Origin: Sporomusa acidovorans
Lineage (GTDB): Bacteria; Bacillota; Negativicutes; Sporomusales; Sporomusaceae
DNA: 64,000 bases
Assembly: GCF_900101845.1 (NCBI RefSeq)
Contig: NZ_FNAM01000002.1
Span: 124,001-188,000, forward strand
Reading direction: 5' to 3'
Numbering within the stretch: position 1 is the first letter of the stretch; the number at the start of each line of letters is the position of its first letter. The notes under the pieces are model-generated. The model ran no database searches. It was not told where the DNA came from and saw nothing but the letters and a program-made list of their open reading frames with translations. Made by a program: the position numbers and the translations under genes. Shown here piece by piece: positions 52,517-63,595 of this stretch.

Positions 52517-53961
52517 CTGACAATCGGCTTGCGGGCCGCCGCCGTTTCATCAAGCCGGCCTACCACCGTCGTATGCGGCGCACTTGTAACCAGGGCCGCC
52601 TCTTCTTTGGCTTCCCGGGCGATATGGCGCATAGCGTCGATAAAGCCGTCAAGCGTCTCCTTACTTTCACTTTCCGTCGGTTCAATCATGATGGCTTCGT
52701 CCACGATTAACGGAAAATAAATTGTCGGCGGATGATAGCCATAATCAAGCAGGCGTTTGGCAATATCGAGCGTATGCACGCCAAAGGCTTTTTGTTCTTT
52801 GGAGGTAATAATACACTCATGCATGCAAAAACGGGTAAACGGCGCATAAAAATTCTGCTTGAGCTGACTTAGACAATAGTTGGCGTTAAGTACTGCATCC
52901 TGGCTGGATGCAGTGAGACCGGCGGCGCCCATTGCCCGGATATACGCATAGGCTCTGACAATAACGCCAAAGTTGCCGTAGAAGGATTGAATCTTGCCAA
53001 TTGACAGCGGCAAATCCTCTTGCAAACGGTATTGTCCCGCTTCCTCAACAACCAGCGGCACCGGCAGGAAAGGCATAAGTTCTTTCTTTACGCCGATCGG
53101 CCCTGAACCGGGACCACCGCCGCCGTGCGGCGTACTGAAGGTTTTATGAAGATTAAAATGCACGACATCAAAACCCATGTCGCCCGGCCGGGTCATACCC
53201 ATGATGGCATTGGCATTGGCGCCGTCATAGTACAAAAGGCCGCCGGCGTTATGGACAATTTGCGCAATTTCTCTAATGTTTTTTTCAAACAAGCCCAACG
53301 TACTGGGATTTGTCAGCATAAGGGCCGCCGTATCGTTGCCGACCGCAGCTTGTAATGCTTCTAAATCAACCGATCCATCGGCATGTGATTTGACTTCAAC
53401 AATTTCCAGCCCGCAGACAGCCGCCGAAGCCGGATTTGTGCCATGAGCCGAATCCGGCACAATGACTTTTGTACGATTCTCTCCCCGGTGGCGGTGATAG
53501 GCCCTAATCAGCTTAAGTCCGGTCAGTTCCCCATGAGCGCCGGCTGCCGGCTGCATGGTAACAGCGTCCATACCGGCAATCTCCGCCAAATATTGCTGCA
53601 TGTGATAAAGTACGGCAAGTGCTCCTTGTACGGTTTCGGTGTCCTGCAACGGATGAATAAAGGCAAAGCCAGGTAGACGGCAAGCATCTTCATTTATTTT
53701 GGGATTGTATTTCATGGTGCAGGAGCCCAGTGGATAAAAGCCTGAATCCACCCCAAAGTTCCGTGCGGATAATTCCGTGTAATGACGCATTAACTCAAGC
53801 TGGCTGACTTCTGGCAGCTCGGCTGCTTCTTTCCTTAAAAAGGTTTGTGGAATCATGGTTTCGATATCGGCTTCCGGCACATCGCAAGCCGGCAAGTCAA
53901 TTGCGCAGCGTCCCGGCTTGCTCTGCTCAAAAATCAATGATTTCCCGGTTTCTCCGCTCAT
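52504..53961 (-). CDS. gcvPB: glycine dehydrogenase (decarboxylating) subunit 2
   Basis: 485 residues, PLP-dependent half of the P protein. The cofactor Lys is in [18 protein letters not shown]; the N-terminal [20 protein letters not shown] and [15 protein letters not shown] are family hallmarks. Forms a heterotetramer with GcvPA. Its ATG overlaps the gcvPA stop (ATGA). Confidence 0.96.
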   Translation of the reverse strand: MSGETGKSLIFEQSKPGRCAIDLPACDVPEADIETMIPQTFLRKEAAELPEVSQLELMRHYTELSARNFGVDSGFYPLGSCTMKYNPKINEDACRLPGFAFIHPLQDTETVQGALAVLYHMQQYLAEIAGMDAVTMQPAAGAHGELTGLKLIRAYHRHRGENRTKVIVPDSAHGTNPASAAVCGLEIVEVKSHADGSVDLEALQAAVGNDTAALMLTNPSTLGLFEKNIREIAQIVHNAGGLLYYDGANANAIMGMTRPGDMGFDVVHFNLHKTFSTPHGGGGPGSGPIGVKKELMPFLPVPLVVEEAGQYRLQEDLPLSIGKIQSFYGNFGVIVRAYAYIRAMGAAGLTASSQDAVLNANYCLSQLKQNFYAPFTRFCMHECIITSKEQKAFGVHTLDIAKRLLDYGYHPPTIYFPLIVDEAIMIEPTESESKETLDGFIDAMRHIAREAKEEAALVTSAPHTTVVGRLDETAAARKPIVRWQK

Positions 53962-55304
53962 GCCAACGCCCCCAATCCGGCGGAAAATTTATCGATTTCC
54001 CCGCGCGTACGCTTTTCTGTTACGGCAATAAGCATACAGCCGGCAAGTTCGGGATAATAGGTACCGATATCAAAACCACCGATAATTTTATCCTGCAGCA
54101 GCCGCTTGTTGGCTTCAGCCACCGGTTTGTTCAGGCGCACGACAAATTCTTTGAAAAACGGCGCTGTAAACACCGGTTTGCAGCCGGCAGCCGTTGTCAA
54201 CTGTTTATAGGCATAGTGCGCTTTTTGGCAAGCTAATAACGCAACTTTTCTAAAGCCTTCTTTGCCAACGGTATTGAGGTATACGGCTGCCGCCAGTGCG
54301 CATAAAGCCTCGTTTGAGCAAATATTCGACGTGGCTCTTTCCCGACGGATATGCTGCTCACGCGCCTGCAATGTCAGGACAAACCCCCGCCGGCCTTCCT
54401 GGTCGGTTGTCTGCCCGACAATCCGCCCCGGCATTTTCCGCATAAGTTTCTCCGTGGTCGCCAAAAATCCCAGATACGGACCGCCAAACGACACCGGCAG
54501 GCCCAGACTTTGCCCTTCGCCAACGACAATATCGGCCCCGAGTTTGCCTGGGGCTTCCAAAAGCCCCAGGCAAATCGGGTCAACCGCGGTAATCACCAGC
54601 GTTCCCTGGGCGTGCGCCATATCGGCGATTGCCTGACAATCTTCCATACAGCCAAAAAAGTTCGGTGTCTGCAGCAGTACGGCCGCCGTTTCCTTGCTCA
54701 ATTTTTCCTTAAGTTCGGCCATGTCAATTTGCCCGTCCTGATAACCGATCTCGCCGACGGTATACCCCCGGTCAACGGCATAGGTAGCCAGAATAGTACG
54801 GTAATGGGGGTGCACGGTTTTCGCCACCAGCAACTCAGTACGTCTGGTAGCTCCGGCTGCCATCATGGCTGCTTCCGCCATACCGGTACCGCCGTCATAC
54901 AATGAGGCGTTGGCTACCGCCATACCGGTTATTTCACAAATCAGACTCTGATATTCCCACAGCGCCTGAAGGTACCCTTGCGATATCTCCGGCTGGTATT
55001 GGGTATAGGCTGTATAAAATTCCGAACGTCTGAGTACATGGTCAACAACACTGGGTATGTAATGGTCATAGGCGCCGGCGCCGAGGAAACAGGCATACTC
55101 TGTCAAGTTGGCATTATTATTGGCCAAGGCAGCCAGATGCGCAGTCAATTCCGGTTCCGACAGCGCTGCCGGCAAGTTAAGCGGCCGGTTCAGCCGTAAA
55201 TCGGCAGGAATATCGGCAAATAATTCTTCAACCCCGTCCACACCGATAGCTGCCAGCATGGCTTTACGGTCTTCCGGAGTATGCGGCAGATAACTCCAAG
55301 GCAT
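53958..55304 (-). CDS. gcvPA: glycine dehydrogenase (decarboxylating) subunit 1
   Basis: 448 residues from ATG 55304, one base after the gcvH stop, with GAGGGAGG upstream; the longer start at 55337 is inside gcvH. Typical blocks [57 protein letters not shown] and [18 protein letters not shown]. Partner of GcvPB. Confidence 0.96.
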   Translation of the reverse strand: MPWSYLPHTPEDRKAMLAAIGVDGVEELFADIPADLRLNRPLNLPAALSEPELTAHLAALANNNANLTEYACFLGAGAYDHYIPSVVDHVLRRSEFYTAYTQYQPEISQGYLQALWEYQSLICEITGMAVANASLYDGGTGMAEAAMMAAGATRRTELLVAKTVHPHYRTILATYAVDRGYTVGEIGYQDGQIDMAELKEKLSKETAAVLLQTPNFFGCMEDCQAIADMAHAQGTLVITAVDPICLGLLEAPGKLGADIVVGEGQSLGLPVSFGGPYLGFLATTEKLMRKMPGRIVGQTTDQEGRRGFVLTLQAREQHIRRERATSNICSNEALCALAAAVYLNTVGKEGFRKVALLACQKAHYAYKQLTTAAGCKPVFTAPFFKEFVVRLNKPVAEANKRLLQDKIIGGFDIGTYYPELAGCMLIAVTEKRTRGEIDKFSAGLGALA

Positions 55305-55305
55305 A

Positions 55306-55695
55306 TTAATGACCTCCCTCGGCCACCAGTTTTTCATAGGCTTCGCAATCTAAAAGCTTTCCCAATTCCTCTCCCCCGGTAATTTCAATCTTAGCAATCC
55401 AGCCATCCCCATAGGGATCCTGGTTTACCTTCTCAGGCGCATCGGCTAAATCTTCATTACCGGCAACAACCTTGCCGGAAAGCGGTGCATAAATATCGGA
55501 TACGGCCTTAACGGATTCAACAACCGACAAGCCTGCCCCGGCAGCGACTTCCGTTCCGGCTGCTGGCAATTCGACAAATACAACATCGCCAAGCTGCGAC
55601 TGGGCAAAATCAGTAATCCCGATAATCGCAATATTACCCTCCACTTTTACCCATTCATGCTCCTCGGTATACTTAAGATTTTTAGGAATATTCAT
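55306..55695 (-). CDS. gcvH: glycine cleavage system H protein
   Basis: 129-residue lipoyl carrier. The lipoyl Lys is in VVESVKAVSDIYAPLSG; N-terminal KYTEEHEWVKVEG. It shuttles the aminomethyl group between P, T and L proteins and is also the acceptor for LipM. Overlaps gcvT by four bases. Confidence 0.97.
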   Translation of the reverse strand: MNIPKNLKYTEEHEWVKVEGNIAIIGITDFAQSQLGDVVFVELPAAGTEVAAGAGLSVVESVKAVSDIYAPLSGKVVAGNEDLADAPEKVNQDPYGDGWIAKIEITGGEELGKLLDCEAYEKLVAEGGH

Positions 55696-56795
55696 GACTG
55701 TTTCCCCTTTCTGTAAAATGGTTTTGGAATCACTTCAGCCGGAACTTGTTTGCCGCGTATTTCGATAGCAATTTTCTGGCCGATTTTGGCATACCCGGCC
55801 TCCATCAGAGCCAACCCGATATTTTTGTCAAGTGTCGGCGCATACGACCCGGTCGTTACGCTGCCAATCGTTTTCCCCTCACAGACAACCGGATACTCCG
55901 CCCGGGGAATACCACGGCCGGTAACAGCAAACCCGGCAATTTTCCGTTTCAACCCCGCTTGCTTTTGCTGTGCCAAAACGTTCCGTCCGTTAAATTCACC
56001 TTTGTCCAGGGAAATGAACTTGCACAGACCTGCTTCCATAGGCGTAATTGTCGCCGATAATTCATGCCCATAGAGTGGCAATGCGGCCTCAAAACGCAAC
56101 GTATCGCGGCAGCCAAGTCCGGCAGGCATTAGGCCATACGGCTTACCGGCCTCCATGACAGCTTCCCATAGATCAACGGCTTCTTGGGGATGGCAATAGA
56201 TTTCGAAACCGTCTTCCCCGGTGTAACCGGTCCGTGAAACCATGACTTTTTTGCCGGCAACTATCGTCTCAGGAATAAACCAGTAGTACGGTAAGCCGGC
56301 CAGCGGAGCGTCTGTCAGTTTGCTGAGGATCGTTTCCGCCATTGGCCCCTGCAATGCCAATTCGGCTGTTACCGCCGAGAGGTTGGTCAGTTCAACCTGA
56401 AAGCCGGCGCTGTTTTCCTGCAGCCATTGCCAATCCTTATCAATATTGGCGGCGTTAATCACCAAAAAGTACTCAGCCTGGCTGCGTCTATAAATAAGTA
56501 AGTCATCAACCGTCCCCCCATCAGGGTAACACATCGGTGTATACTGCACCTGGGTATCGGCAATCCTGGCGACATCGTTTGTCACCAGCTTTTGCAAAAA
56601 AGCAAGTGCGTCGGGCCCTTTAACAAGTACCTCCCCCATGTGAGACACATCAAACAAGCCCGCCTTCGCCCGTACGGTCTTGTGTTCGTCCAGTATCCCC
56701 GTATACTGAACAGGGAGCAGCCAGCCGCCGAACTCAACCATCTTACCGCCATATTTTTGATGCGTTTCGTACAGCGGCGTCTGCTTTGCTGTCAT
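55692..56795 (-). CDS. gcvT: aminomethyltransferase (glycine cleavage T protein)
   Basis: 367 residues from ATG 56795 with AAAAGGAGTGAT upstream; the earlier ATG at 56834 is discarded. Folate-dependent: GGWLLPVQYTGILDEHKTVR, GLFDVSHMGEV, VSRTGYTGEDGFEIY and LPLYGHELS are characteristic. First gene of the eight-gene gcv operon, behind the tandem glycine riboswitch. Confidence 0.97.
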   Translation of the reverse strand: MTAKQTPLYETHQKYGGKMVEFGGWLLPVQYTGILDEHKTVRAKAGLFDVSHMGEVLVKGPDALAFLQKLVTNDVARIADTQVQYTPMCYPDGGTVDDLLIYRRSQAEYFLVINAANIDKDWQWLQENSAGFQVELTNLSAVTAELALQGPMAETILSKLTDAPLAGLPYYWFIPETIVAGKKVMVSRTGYTGEDGFEIYCHPQEAVDLWEAVMEAGKPYGLMPAGLGCRDTLRFEAALPLYGHELSATITPMEAGLCKFISLDKGEFNGRNVLAQQKQAGLKRKIAGFAVTGRGIPRAEYPVVCEGKTIGSVTTGSYAPTLDKNIGLALMEAGYAKIGQKIAIEIRGKQVPAEVIPKPFYRKGKQS

Positions 56796-56903
56796 ACCAA
56801 TCACTCCTTTTCTCTTACTATGGCACTCTTGCACAAAACTATCCCCTTTGCCTGTTGCTCTGTCAAAAACTATTGAGAATTAAATTTAAAAAATAGGACA
56901 AAT

Positions 56904-56945
56904 AAAAAAACAGAGACAAAGGGAAACGATTCCCTTTGCCTCTGT
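56904..56945 (-). terminator. glycine riboswitch terminator
   Basis: CAGAGACAAAGGGAA / TTCCCTTTGCCTCTG with loop ACGA (one mismatch), then TTTTTTTATTTG on the minus strand. Expression platform between the aptamers and gcvT. Confidence 0.9.
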
Positions 56946-57115
56946 CCGTTATACCTGAGAGATTTGCCCCTGCAGGCGGGGCTCCCCATCGGTGACACCC
57001 GCCGCGGCAGGTGTGCTCTCCAGAGTATAGTCCGGTTATAGTCCTTTTGCCTGAGAGTTTGACAAAGAACTTACTCCTTCGGCGCCGCAATTTTCGCGGT
57101 CTCTCCTATAACCAT
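56946..57115 (-). ncRNA. tandem glycine riboswitch
   Basis: Two aptamers in series on the minus strand. The first runs GGAGAGACCGCG ... GCGCCGAAGGAGTAA ... AACTCTCAGGCAAAAGGAC; the second CTGGAGAGCAC ... GTCACCGATGGGGAG ... AATCTCTCAGGTATAACGGAC. GGAGAG, GCCGA/ACCGA and CTCTCAGG are the conserved blocks. It should turn on gcv expression when glycine is plentiful. Confidence 0.96.
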
Positions 57116-57183
57116 CATCCCGAAATTATTTGATTGTTATTTTCATTCTAACAAGGAACAGGATTTGCTGTCAATACAAATTT

Positions 57184-58458
<1,275 letters not shown>

Positions 58459-58477
58459 TTATCCTCCTTAACATAAA

Positions 58478-58695
58478 AAACTCCCGTCCCCGGTAATAGG
58501 GACGGGAGTCTGTTCTCCCGCGTTGCCACCCTGATTGACTAAAAGCGTCCACTCGGCACACATAACGGGTGTGAACCGTGCGACTCCTCGCCGCATGCTC
58601 GTAGGGTGGATGGCCGTAATGCCGTTACTGGCTCGCACCTGCCGCCAGCTCTCTGAAAACTCTCCATTATGCGCTCCCTGTCACTGCATCTAACG
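58478..58695 (-). ncRNA. T-box leader of serS
   Basis: Contains the T-box sequence AGGGTGGCAACGCGGG (58517-58532, minus strand) and a terminator ACTCCCGTCCC / GGGACGGGAGT (58480-58509) followed by a T-run. A long stem I precedes it. The specifier codon could not be fixed by eye but must be a Ser codon if the T-box serves serS. Confidence 0.93.
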
Positions 58696-58787
58696 ATATC
58701 AAGCTACAATATATATTATGTATTTTAAAATTATACATTATTCACCAAAGAATGTAAAGTACTGGCTGTACAGGTATTACATGCCGT

Positions 58788-59357
58788 CTATGGCAGAGCA
58801 CGCTCCTGAAATGACCTGATAAAATCAATAAAACATTCACAGATGGAAGGGTCAAGCTGCGTACCGGCGCAACTGGCGATTTCCGCCAGTGCCTGGGATA
58901 CAGTCAGCGGTGTCCGGCGATAGCAGCGGGCACTTGTCATGGCATCAAACGTATCGCACACAGATAGCATCCGGCTAAAAAAAGGTATGCTATGGCCTGC
59001 AAGGCCTTTGCCATAACCCCGCCCGTCAAAGCGTTCGTGGTGAAAGCGCACAATTTCAGCCACCTTTTCCAGGCCATCCACTTCCGCTAAGAGACTGGCC
59101 CCGATATCCGGATGCTGCTTTATGATGGCAAACTCCGCTTCTGTTAACCGCCCCGGTTTATTTAAAATATGGTTCGGCATGCTGACCTTACCCACATCAT
59201 GGACAATGCCCACGATATAGGCAAGGGTTATATCCTCTGCGGAAAATTCCGCGTACTCTGCAAAACCGGCCATAAGGCGGGCCACGTTTTTGCAATGTTC
59301 ACCTGTGTAGCTGTCCCGTTCACCAAGCGCCTGACAAAATGTTTGGATTATGCTCAT
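58788..59357 (-). CDS. HD-GYP domain protein
   Basis: 189 residues from ATG 59357 (AAAGGA nine bases upstream). Stand-alone HD-GYP domain: HCKNVARLM, the HD pair in GIVHDVGKVSMP, HHERFDGRGYGKG (GYP appears as GYG) and CDTFDAMTSARCYR. Such proteins hydrolyse cyclic di-GMP or related cyclic dinucleotides; the Pro-to-Gly change in GYP could alter substrate choice. No receiver or other sensor domain is attached. Confidence 0.88.
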   Translation of the reverse strand: MSIIQTFCQALGERDSYTGEHCKNVARLMAGFAEYAEFSAEDITLAYIVGIVHDVGKVSMPNHILNKPGRLTEAEFAIIKQHPDIGASLLAEVDGLEKVAEIVRFHHERFDGRGYGKGLAGHSIPFFSRMLSVCDTFDAMTSARCYRRTPLTVSQALAEIASCAGTQLDPSICECFIDFIRSFQERALP

Positions 59358-59587
59358 AGGGTCTATTCCTTTCTGAGGCATGGAGACAACTGATTCATGC
59401 TGTTCAACTAATTTCTATTCTAATTTGCGTTTTCCACAACGTCAAGACACAGTTATACAAATTACACAATTATTGTAAAGTAAAAACTGCCCGGCAACTA
59501 CTTTTACCCCGGCAGGCAAAGGGATTTCGCCAAACTGCGCGAACTAAAAGAAATGGAGTAATTCACAAAGCAAGGAGGGCTTCCTAA

Positions 59588-60262
59588 ATGTTCTCGTCCA
59601 TATCTGATCTTGAAACCGCCTTATTAGCCTGCGATCAATGCAAATTGTGCCAAGAAAATAATCATGGCCCAACATCATATAATGGTTTGGCTTCCAGCCC
59701 ACTGGCGATTATCGGCGAAGGCCCCGGCGGCGTCGAGGATGAATATGGCGTGCCTTTGGTCGGGCCATCCGGCCAATTGCTGGATAAGGCTTTATGGAGC
59801 GTAGGTGTCACCAGGGATAAGGTGTATACGTCAAATGTCATAAAATGCCGACCCAACAGAAATCGAACACCTACCGTAGAAGAAGGACAATTTTGCGCCG
59901 GACTGTGGCTGGATCAGGAACTCGCCATCGTCCAGCCAAAGGTTATTATTGCTTTAGGCAGTGTAGCGTTAAAATACCTGCTTGCGCCTACAGCCCGTAT
60001 TACCAAAGACCGGGGCCACTGGTTTACCACCAAACATAACATCCCGGCCATCGCCACATATCACCCGGCTTACCTCCTGCGACTGACAGGCAAAGATCTG
60101 GTTAGAGCTAAATGGGAGGTATATTACGACATGAAGGCGGCCGTGGAAAAATGCCTGGAACTGGCTCCCGGCAATCATTTGCAGTCCGAGAACATGCCGG
60201 ACTTGCTGGAGTTGTACGAGGAAAGAAAGGTGAACCGCTTGGGCCAAGCGCCTAACTCCTGA
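59588..60262 (+). CDS. family 4 uracil-DNA glycosylase
   Basis: 224 residues. GEGPGGVEDEYGVPLVGPSG (motif A), cysteines CDQCKLC near the start and CRPN ... C later form the 4Fe-4S site, and ATYHPAYLLR is motif B. It removes uracil from DNA. AAGGAGGGC lies eight bases before the ATG. One of few plus-strand genes here; convergent with the flavoprotein gene. Confidence 0.92.
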   Translation: MFSSISDLETALLACDQCKLCQENNHGPTSYNGLASSPLAIIGEGPGGVEDEYGVPLVGPSGQLLDKALWSVGVTRDKVYTSNVIKCRPNRNRTPTVEEGQFCAGLWLDQELAIVQPKVIIALGSVALKYLLAPTARITKDRGHWFTTKHNIPAIATYHPAYLLRLTGKDLVRAKWEVYYDMKAAVEKCLELAPGNHLQSENMPDLLELYEERKVNRLGQAPNS

Positions 60263-60308
60263 ACAAGAAAACAGCGGCAGTCAAAATGCCTCACAAGAGT
60301 ATCCATGG

Positions 60309-60343
60309 AAAATGGCAGACAGCTAACCACTGTCTGCCATTTT
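60309..60343. terminator. bidirectional terminator
   Basis: 14-bp stem AAAATGGCAGACAG / CTGTCTGCCATTTT with loop CTAACCA, between convergent genes. Confidence 0.88.
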
Positions 60344-60356
60344 GCTTTTCGACTGC

Positions 60357-61223
60357 CTACAATTTATCAATATAGGTGATAGCACTAAGCACGGCAACAA
60401 GTCCTTCACCGGTGGCCTTGGCGATTTGCCAGGGTTTGCCGGTACAGTCACCGGCGGCAAATACGCCGGGAATACTGGTCGACAGGTCGCGGTTGACCTT
60501 GATGACTTCCCCGTCCAGTTCCAGCCCGGGTAACAAATTCTCCACAGGATCGGACTGACGCATAATAAATACGCCATGCACTTTGAGTTCTTCCTGGTCA
60601 GTCACCAGCTTTTCCACCTGCCCATCGCCCACAATGGCCTTGGGCTTCGCGGCAAGCACCTTAACCGGCGCCCGCATCCGGCTAAAATCAGCTTTATACT
60701 GCGGCAGAAAATAAACACTGCGGCAAAGCTCGCCTAAGAACTCTATTTCGTTCTCCCCTTCCGCAGTATAGGAAATTACAGCTACATCCTTGCCTTCAAA
60801 CATCCGTCCGTCACAAGTAGCGCAGTAGCTAACCCCCCTGCCCAGCAAATCCCTTTCACCTTCAAACAAGAGCGTACTGACTACCCCGGTAGCGATAATA
60901 ATAGCCTTAGCCTCATAGGTTGCTTTTGGCGTAAGTAATGTAAACATATTTTCACCGGGAAACACGTTCATTACTTTTTCTTTCACAATCCTGGGTTTAT
61001 GAGCCAGCACATGACCGGAAAAATGCTGCATCAAACCTTTGCCCGATACTTCCGGCAATCCCAGGTAATTATCAACCAAATGCGCTTTTTGTAATTTTTC
61101 ACTAAAGTCCAGATGTTCAAACACAGCAATTTTTTTATTACGAATCCGGCCTGTCAGAGCCGCAGACAGCCCCGCAGGGCCGCCGCCGATAATAGCAATG
61201 TCAAACTTGTCGTCTTCGGCCAT
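60357..61223 (-). CDS. thioredoxin-reductase-like flavoprotein without NADPH motif
   Basis: 288 residues. FAD motifs IIGGGPAGLSAAL at the N-terminus and STSIPGVFAAGDCTG at the C-terminus, and the redox pair CATC in GVSYCATCDG, as in thioredoxin reductase. The domain after CATC, however, reads VAVISYTAEGENEIEFL in place of the usual VxVxGGGNSAxEEA, and the following HRR.xR motif is absent. This matches pyridine-nucleotide-independent types such as ferredoxin-linked FFTR, or an orphan reductase. No thioredoxin gene is adjacent. Confidence 0.85.
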   Translation of the reverse strand: MAEDDKFDIAIIGGGPAGLSAALTGRIRNKKIAVFEHLDFSEKLQKAHLVDNYLGLPEVSGKGLMQHFSGHVLAHKPRIVKEKVMNVFPGENMFTLLTPKATYEAKAIIIATGVVSTLLFEGERDLLGRGVSYCATCDGRMFEGKDVAVISYTAEGENEIEFLGELCRSVYFLPQYKADFSRMRAPVKVLAAKPKAIVGDGQVEKLVTDQEELKVHGVFIMRQSDPVENLLPGLELDGEVIKVNRDLSTSIPGVFAAGDCTGKPWQIAKATGEGLVAVLSAITYIDKL

Positions 61224-61241
61224 ATTCCTTCCTCCTTGTCT

Positions 61242-62249
61242 CTAGCCGAGATCTTTGGCCACCTGCTTCATCCGTTCGCGAATGGGCAGACTGTAAGGAC
61301 AACGGGCCTCACATTCCCCGCATTCGATACACGCCGAGGCTTTGACCTTAAAAGCTTGGTACCGCTTGGGAATCGCAGTCTTTAAACCATATCTTGTATA
61401 TTGTAAGTGGAAAATAAACATTTGGGGAATATCAATGCCGGCAGCGCAAGGCATACAGTAGCCGCAGCGGCGGCAAAAATTAGGCCCAAGTTCCTTGGCG
61501 AGGGCTTCCAGCTTAGCGGTCTCTTCCGGAGTAAGTGGCTTAAAGTTTTTGGCAGGAGCCAAATTTTGGGCAATATGCTCGACCCTGTCCATACCAGGTA
61601 TCGCTACAACATCTTTTTGCTGCAATACAAACCGCAAAGCTAAATCAACCTGGTCAATGAGGCCCCCTCCTAAGGGTTTCATCACGATAATGCCAACATC
61701 CAGCGACCTTGCCAGCGGGAACAAATCGCTCATGGCCCGCTGCTCCACACAGTTAAAGGGAACCTGCACCGTACTGAATTCGCCGGTTTTGACCGCCCTT
61801 ATCAGGATGTCCACATTATGGCCGGTTATGCCAATATGACGAATTTTTCCGGCCGCTTTGGCCTCTTTTAATGCGGCCAGTGCTCCGTCTGCCGCCATAA
61901 CGCCTTCCCAATCCTGTTCGGTTTTAACATTGTGCACCTGATAGATATCAATACAATCGGTTTTCATCGTAGCCAAACTTGTTTCAATGTCTTCGGCCAT
62001 AGCGGTTTTAGTTCTGGCCATGCTTTTTGTCGCCAGTATATATTCGTTGCGGCGCCCCGCTATATAGGCGCCGATTTTGGCCTCACTGTCCGTATAGGCT
62101 CTGGCCGTATCAAAAAAGTTAATTCCCGCAGCCAAAGCGGCAAGCAGCACTTCGCCCGCTTCTTCCATCGTACAGCGTTGCATCGGCAACGCGCCAAAGC
62201 TAATCGGTGTTACCATGAGTCCGGTACGACCCAATCTTCTTTTTTCCAT
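61242..62249 (-). CDS. aldo/keto reductase with C-terminal 4Fe-4S clusters
   Basis: 335 residues. Aldo/keto reductase barrel: RLGRTGLMVTPISFGALPM, FFDTARAYTDSEAKIG (catalytic Asp and Tyr), HIGITGHN. The C-terminal 75 residues carry two cluster motifs, CRRCGYCMPC and CIECGECEARCP, as in the ferredoxin-like aldo/keto reductases of anaerobes. Natural substrate unknown. Nineteen bases upstream of the flavoprotein gene, so the two may form a redox pair. Confidence 0.9.
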   Translation of the reverse strand: MEKRRLGRTGLMVTPISFGALPMQRCTMEEAGEVLLAALAAGINFFDTARAYTDSEAKIGAYIAGRRNEYILATKSMARTKTAMAEDIETSLATMKTDCIDIYQVHNVKTEQDWEGVMAADGALAALKEAKAAGKIRHIGITGHNVDILIRAVKTGEFSTVQVPFNCVEQRAMSDLFPLARSLDVGIIVMKPLGGGLIDQVDLALRFVLQQKDVVAIPGMDRVEHIAQNLAPAKNFKPLTPEETAKLEALAKELGPNFCRRCGYCMPCAAGIDIPQMFIFHLQYTRYGLKTAIPKRYQAFKVKASACIECGECEARCPYSLPIRERMKQVAKDLG

Positions 62250-62261
62250 CTGTTACTCCCC

Positions 62262-63335
62262 CTATTGCAAATTAGATCTGTCGGTTTTATTGTCTAATGC
62301 CTGCAAACGGTCACGCGCATGTTTGGCTTCCGCCGTGTCCGGCTTGGCAATTGCCAAAAATGCTTTATAAGCAACGATCGCTTCATCGGTGCGTTGTTCC
62401 AGTTCGCAGCATAGTGCTTTATTATAAAAGGCCAGGGCATTATCCGGATTAAGTTCAACCGCATGGCTGAAGTCGGCAATAGCCGCACCATAATCCTTTT
62501 TGGTCGCATAAGCGATTCCCCGGAAAAAATAGGGTCTGCCGTCAGTAGGATCGGCAGCAATCACGCGGGTAAAGTCGACAACCGCTTCATCCGGTTTTCC
62601 CTGTCCCATATAGATGGAAGCGCGGATAGCAACCGCCTGCATATTATCAGGCTCCAAAGCAATTACCTTATTGTAATCGGCCAGGGCTTCCTCGTTAAGA
62701 CCTATTTCAAAATAGGCCTGCCCTCTTTTCGCCAAGGCATTGGTTTCTTCCGGAAACCGTTCAATCACCTTATTATAATCGGCAATGGCCACTGAATATA
62801 AATTGCGGCCAACAAAAGCGTCCCCCCGATTAATGTAAGAACCCATATCCTCCGGCTCTAACTCAATCGCTTTTGTAAGATCATCAACCGCATGCTCAAA
62901 CATGCCATTATTCAGGTAGAGTACGCCACGGTTTGCATAATTCATCCAGTCGTTGGGGGCATACAGCATCGCCTGAGAATAATCCAGGATCGCCTTTTTT
63001 ATGTCATCAAGCATAGCATATGCACTGCCGCGATAAGAATAATAAGACCCTTTGCGGGAATTAAGTTCAATGGCCTTGTTATAATCGGTCAGGGCCAGTT
63101 CAAAATTACCGGCTACAGCAGCCGTTACACCCCGCCAAAAATAGGCATCACTATTGTCCGGCTCTTCAGCCAGTATTTTATTGCAGGCTGCCACTATATC
63201 CGCTGTTTGTCCGGCATCGTAAAGTGCCTGCATATTTTGACTAAATTGACTTTCCTCAACAGAGCCGCACCCGGAGCAACCACAGTCGCAGGACGGCCCG
63301 CAACCAGTCTCATTACAACCGTTATCTTGATGCAT
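62262..63335 (-). CDS. TPR-repeat protein with Cys-rich N-terminus
   Basis: 357 residues from ATG 63335 (AAAGGAG eight bases upstream; the ORF extends to 63443 without a site). The first 25 residues hold eight cysteines (NETGCGPSCDCGCSGCGS), a possible metal site. Then about eight to nine tetratricopeptide repeats (AYFWRGVTAAVAGNFELAL, DYNKAIELNSRKG and so on). A scaffold or interaction protein; no signal peptide. Just upstream of the aldo/keto reductase gene (12 bases), thus probably co-transcribed. Confidence 0.85.
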   Translation of the reverse strand: MHQDNGCNETGCGPSCDCGCSGCGSVEESQFSQNMQALYDAGQTADIVAACNKILAEEPDNSDAYFWRGVTAAVAGNFELALTDYNKAIELNSRKGSYYSYRGSAYAMLDDIKKAILDYSQAMLYAPNDWMNYANRGVLYLNNGMFEHAVDDLTKAIELEPEDMGSYINRGDAFVGRNLYSVAIADYNKVIERFPEETNALAKRGQAYFEIGLNEEALADYNKVIALEPDNMQAVAIRASIYMGQGKPDEAVVDFTRVIAADPTDGRPYFFRGIAYATKKDYGAAIADFSHAVELNPDNALAFYNKALCCELEQRTDEAIVAYKAFLAIAKPDTAEAKHARDRLQALDNKTDRSNLQ

Positions 63336-63547
63336 ATCCACAACTCCTTTATTGAGTTTATAATTATTATTAACTACTAGGTTATGTTCGCGATTTGTAT
63401 TACAATCCCTGCAATTCCTGCCAAAAATATCAGGGGAAACCACTATACCGTCTCCAATAAAGATTTACAGGCAGGACGCTAGTATAAATCAACAGTCAAG
63501 CGTTGCCCCCCTGTCCAATGCAAATCTTTATTAGCTGTCATAGATGC

Positions 63548-63592
63548 AAAAGGCGAAATTGCTTCACGCTAAAGTGGCAATCCCGCCTTTTT
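63548..63592 (-). terminator. terminator of the histidine phosphatase gene
   Basis: AAAAGGCG / CGCCTTTT with inner ATTGC..CAC / GTG.GCAAT pairs, directly past the stop codon at 63596. Confidence 0.7.
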
Positions 63593-63595
63593 CCC

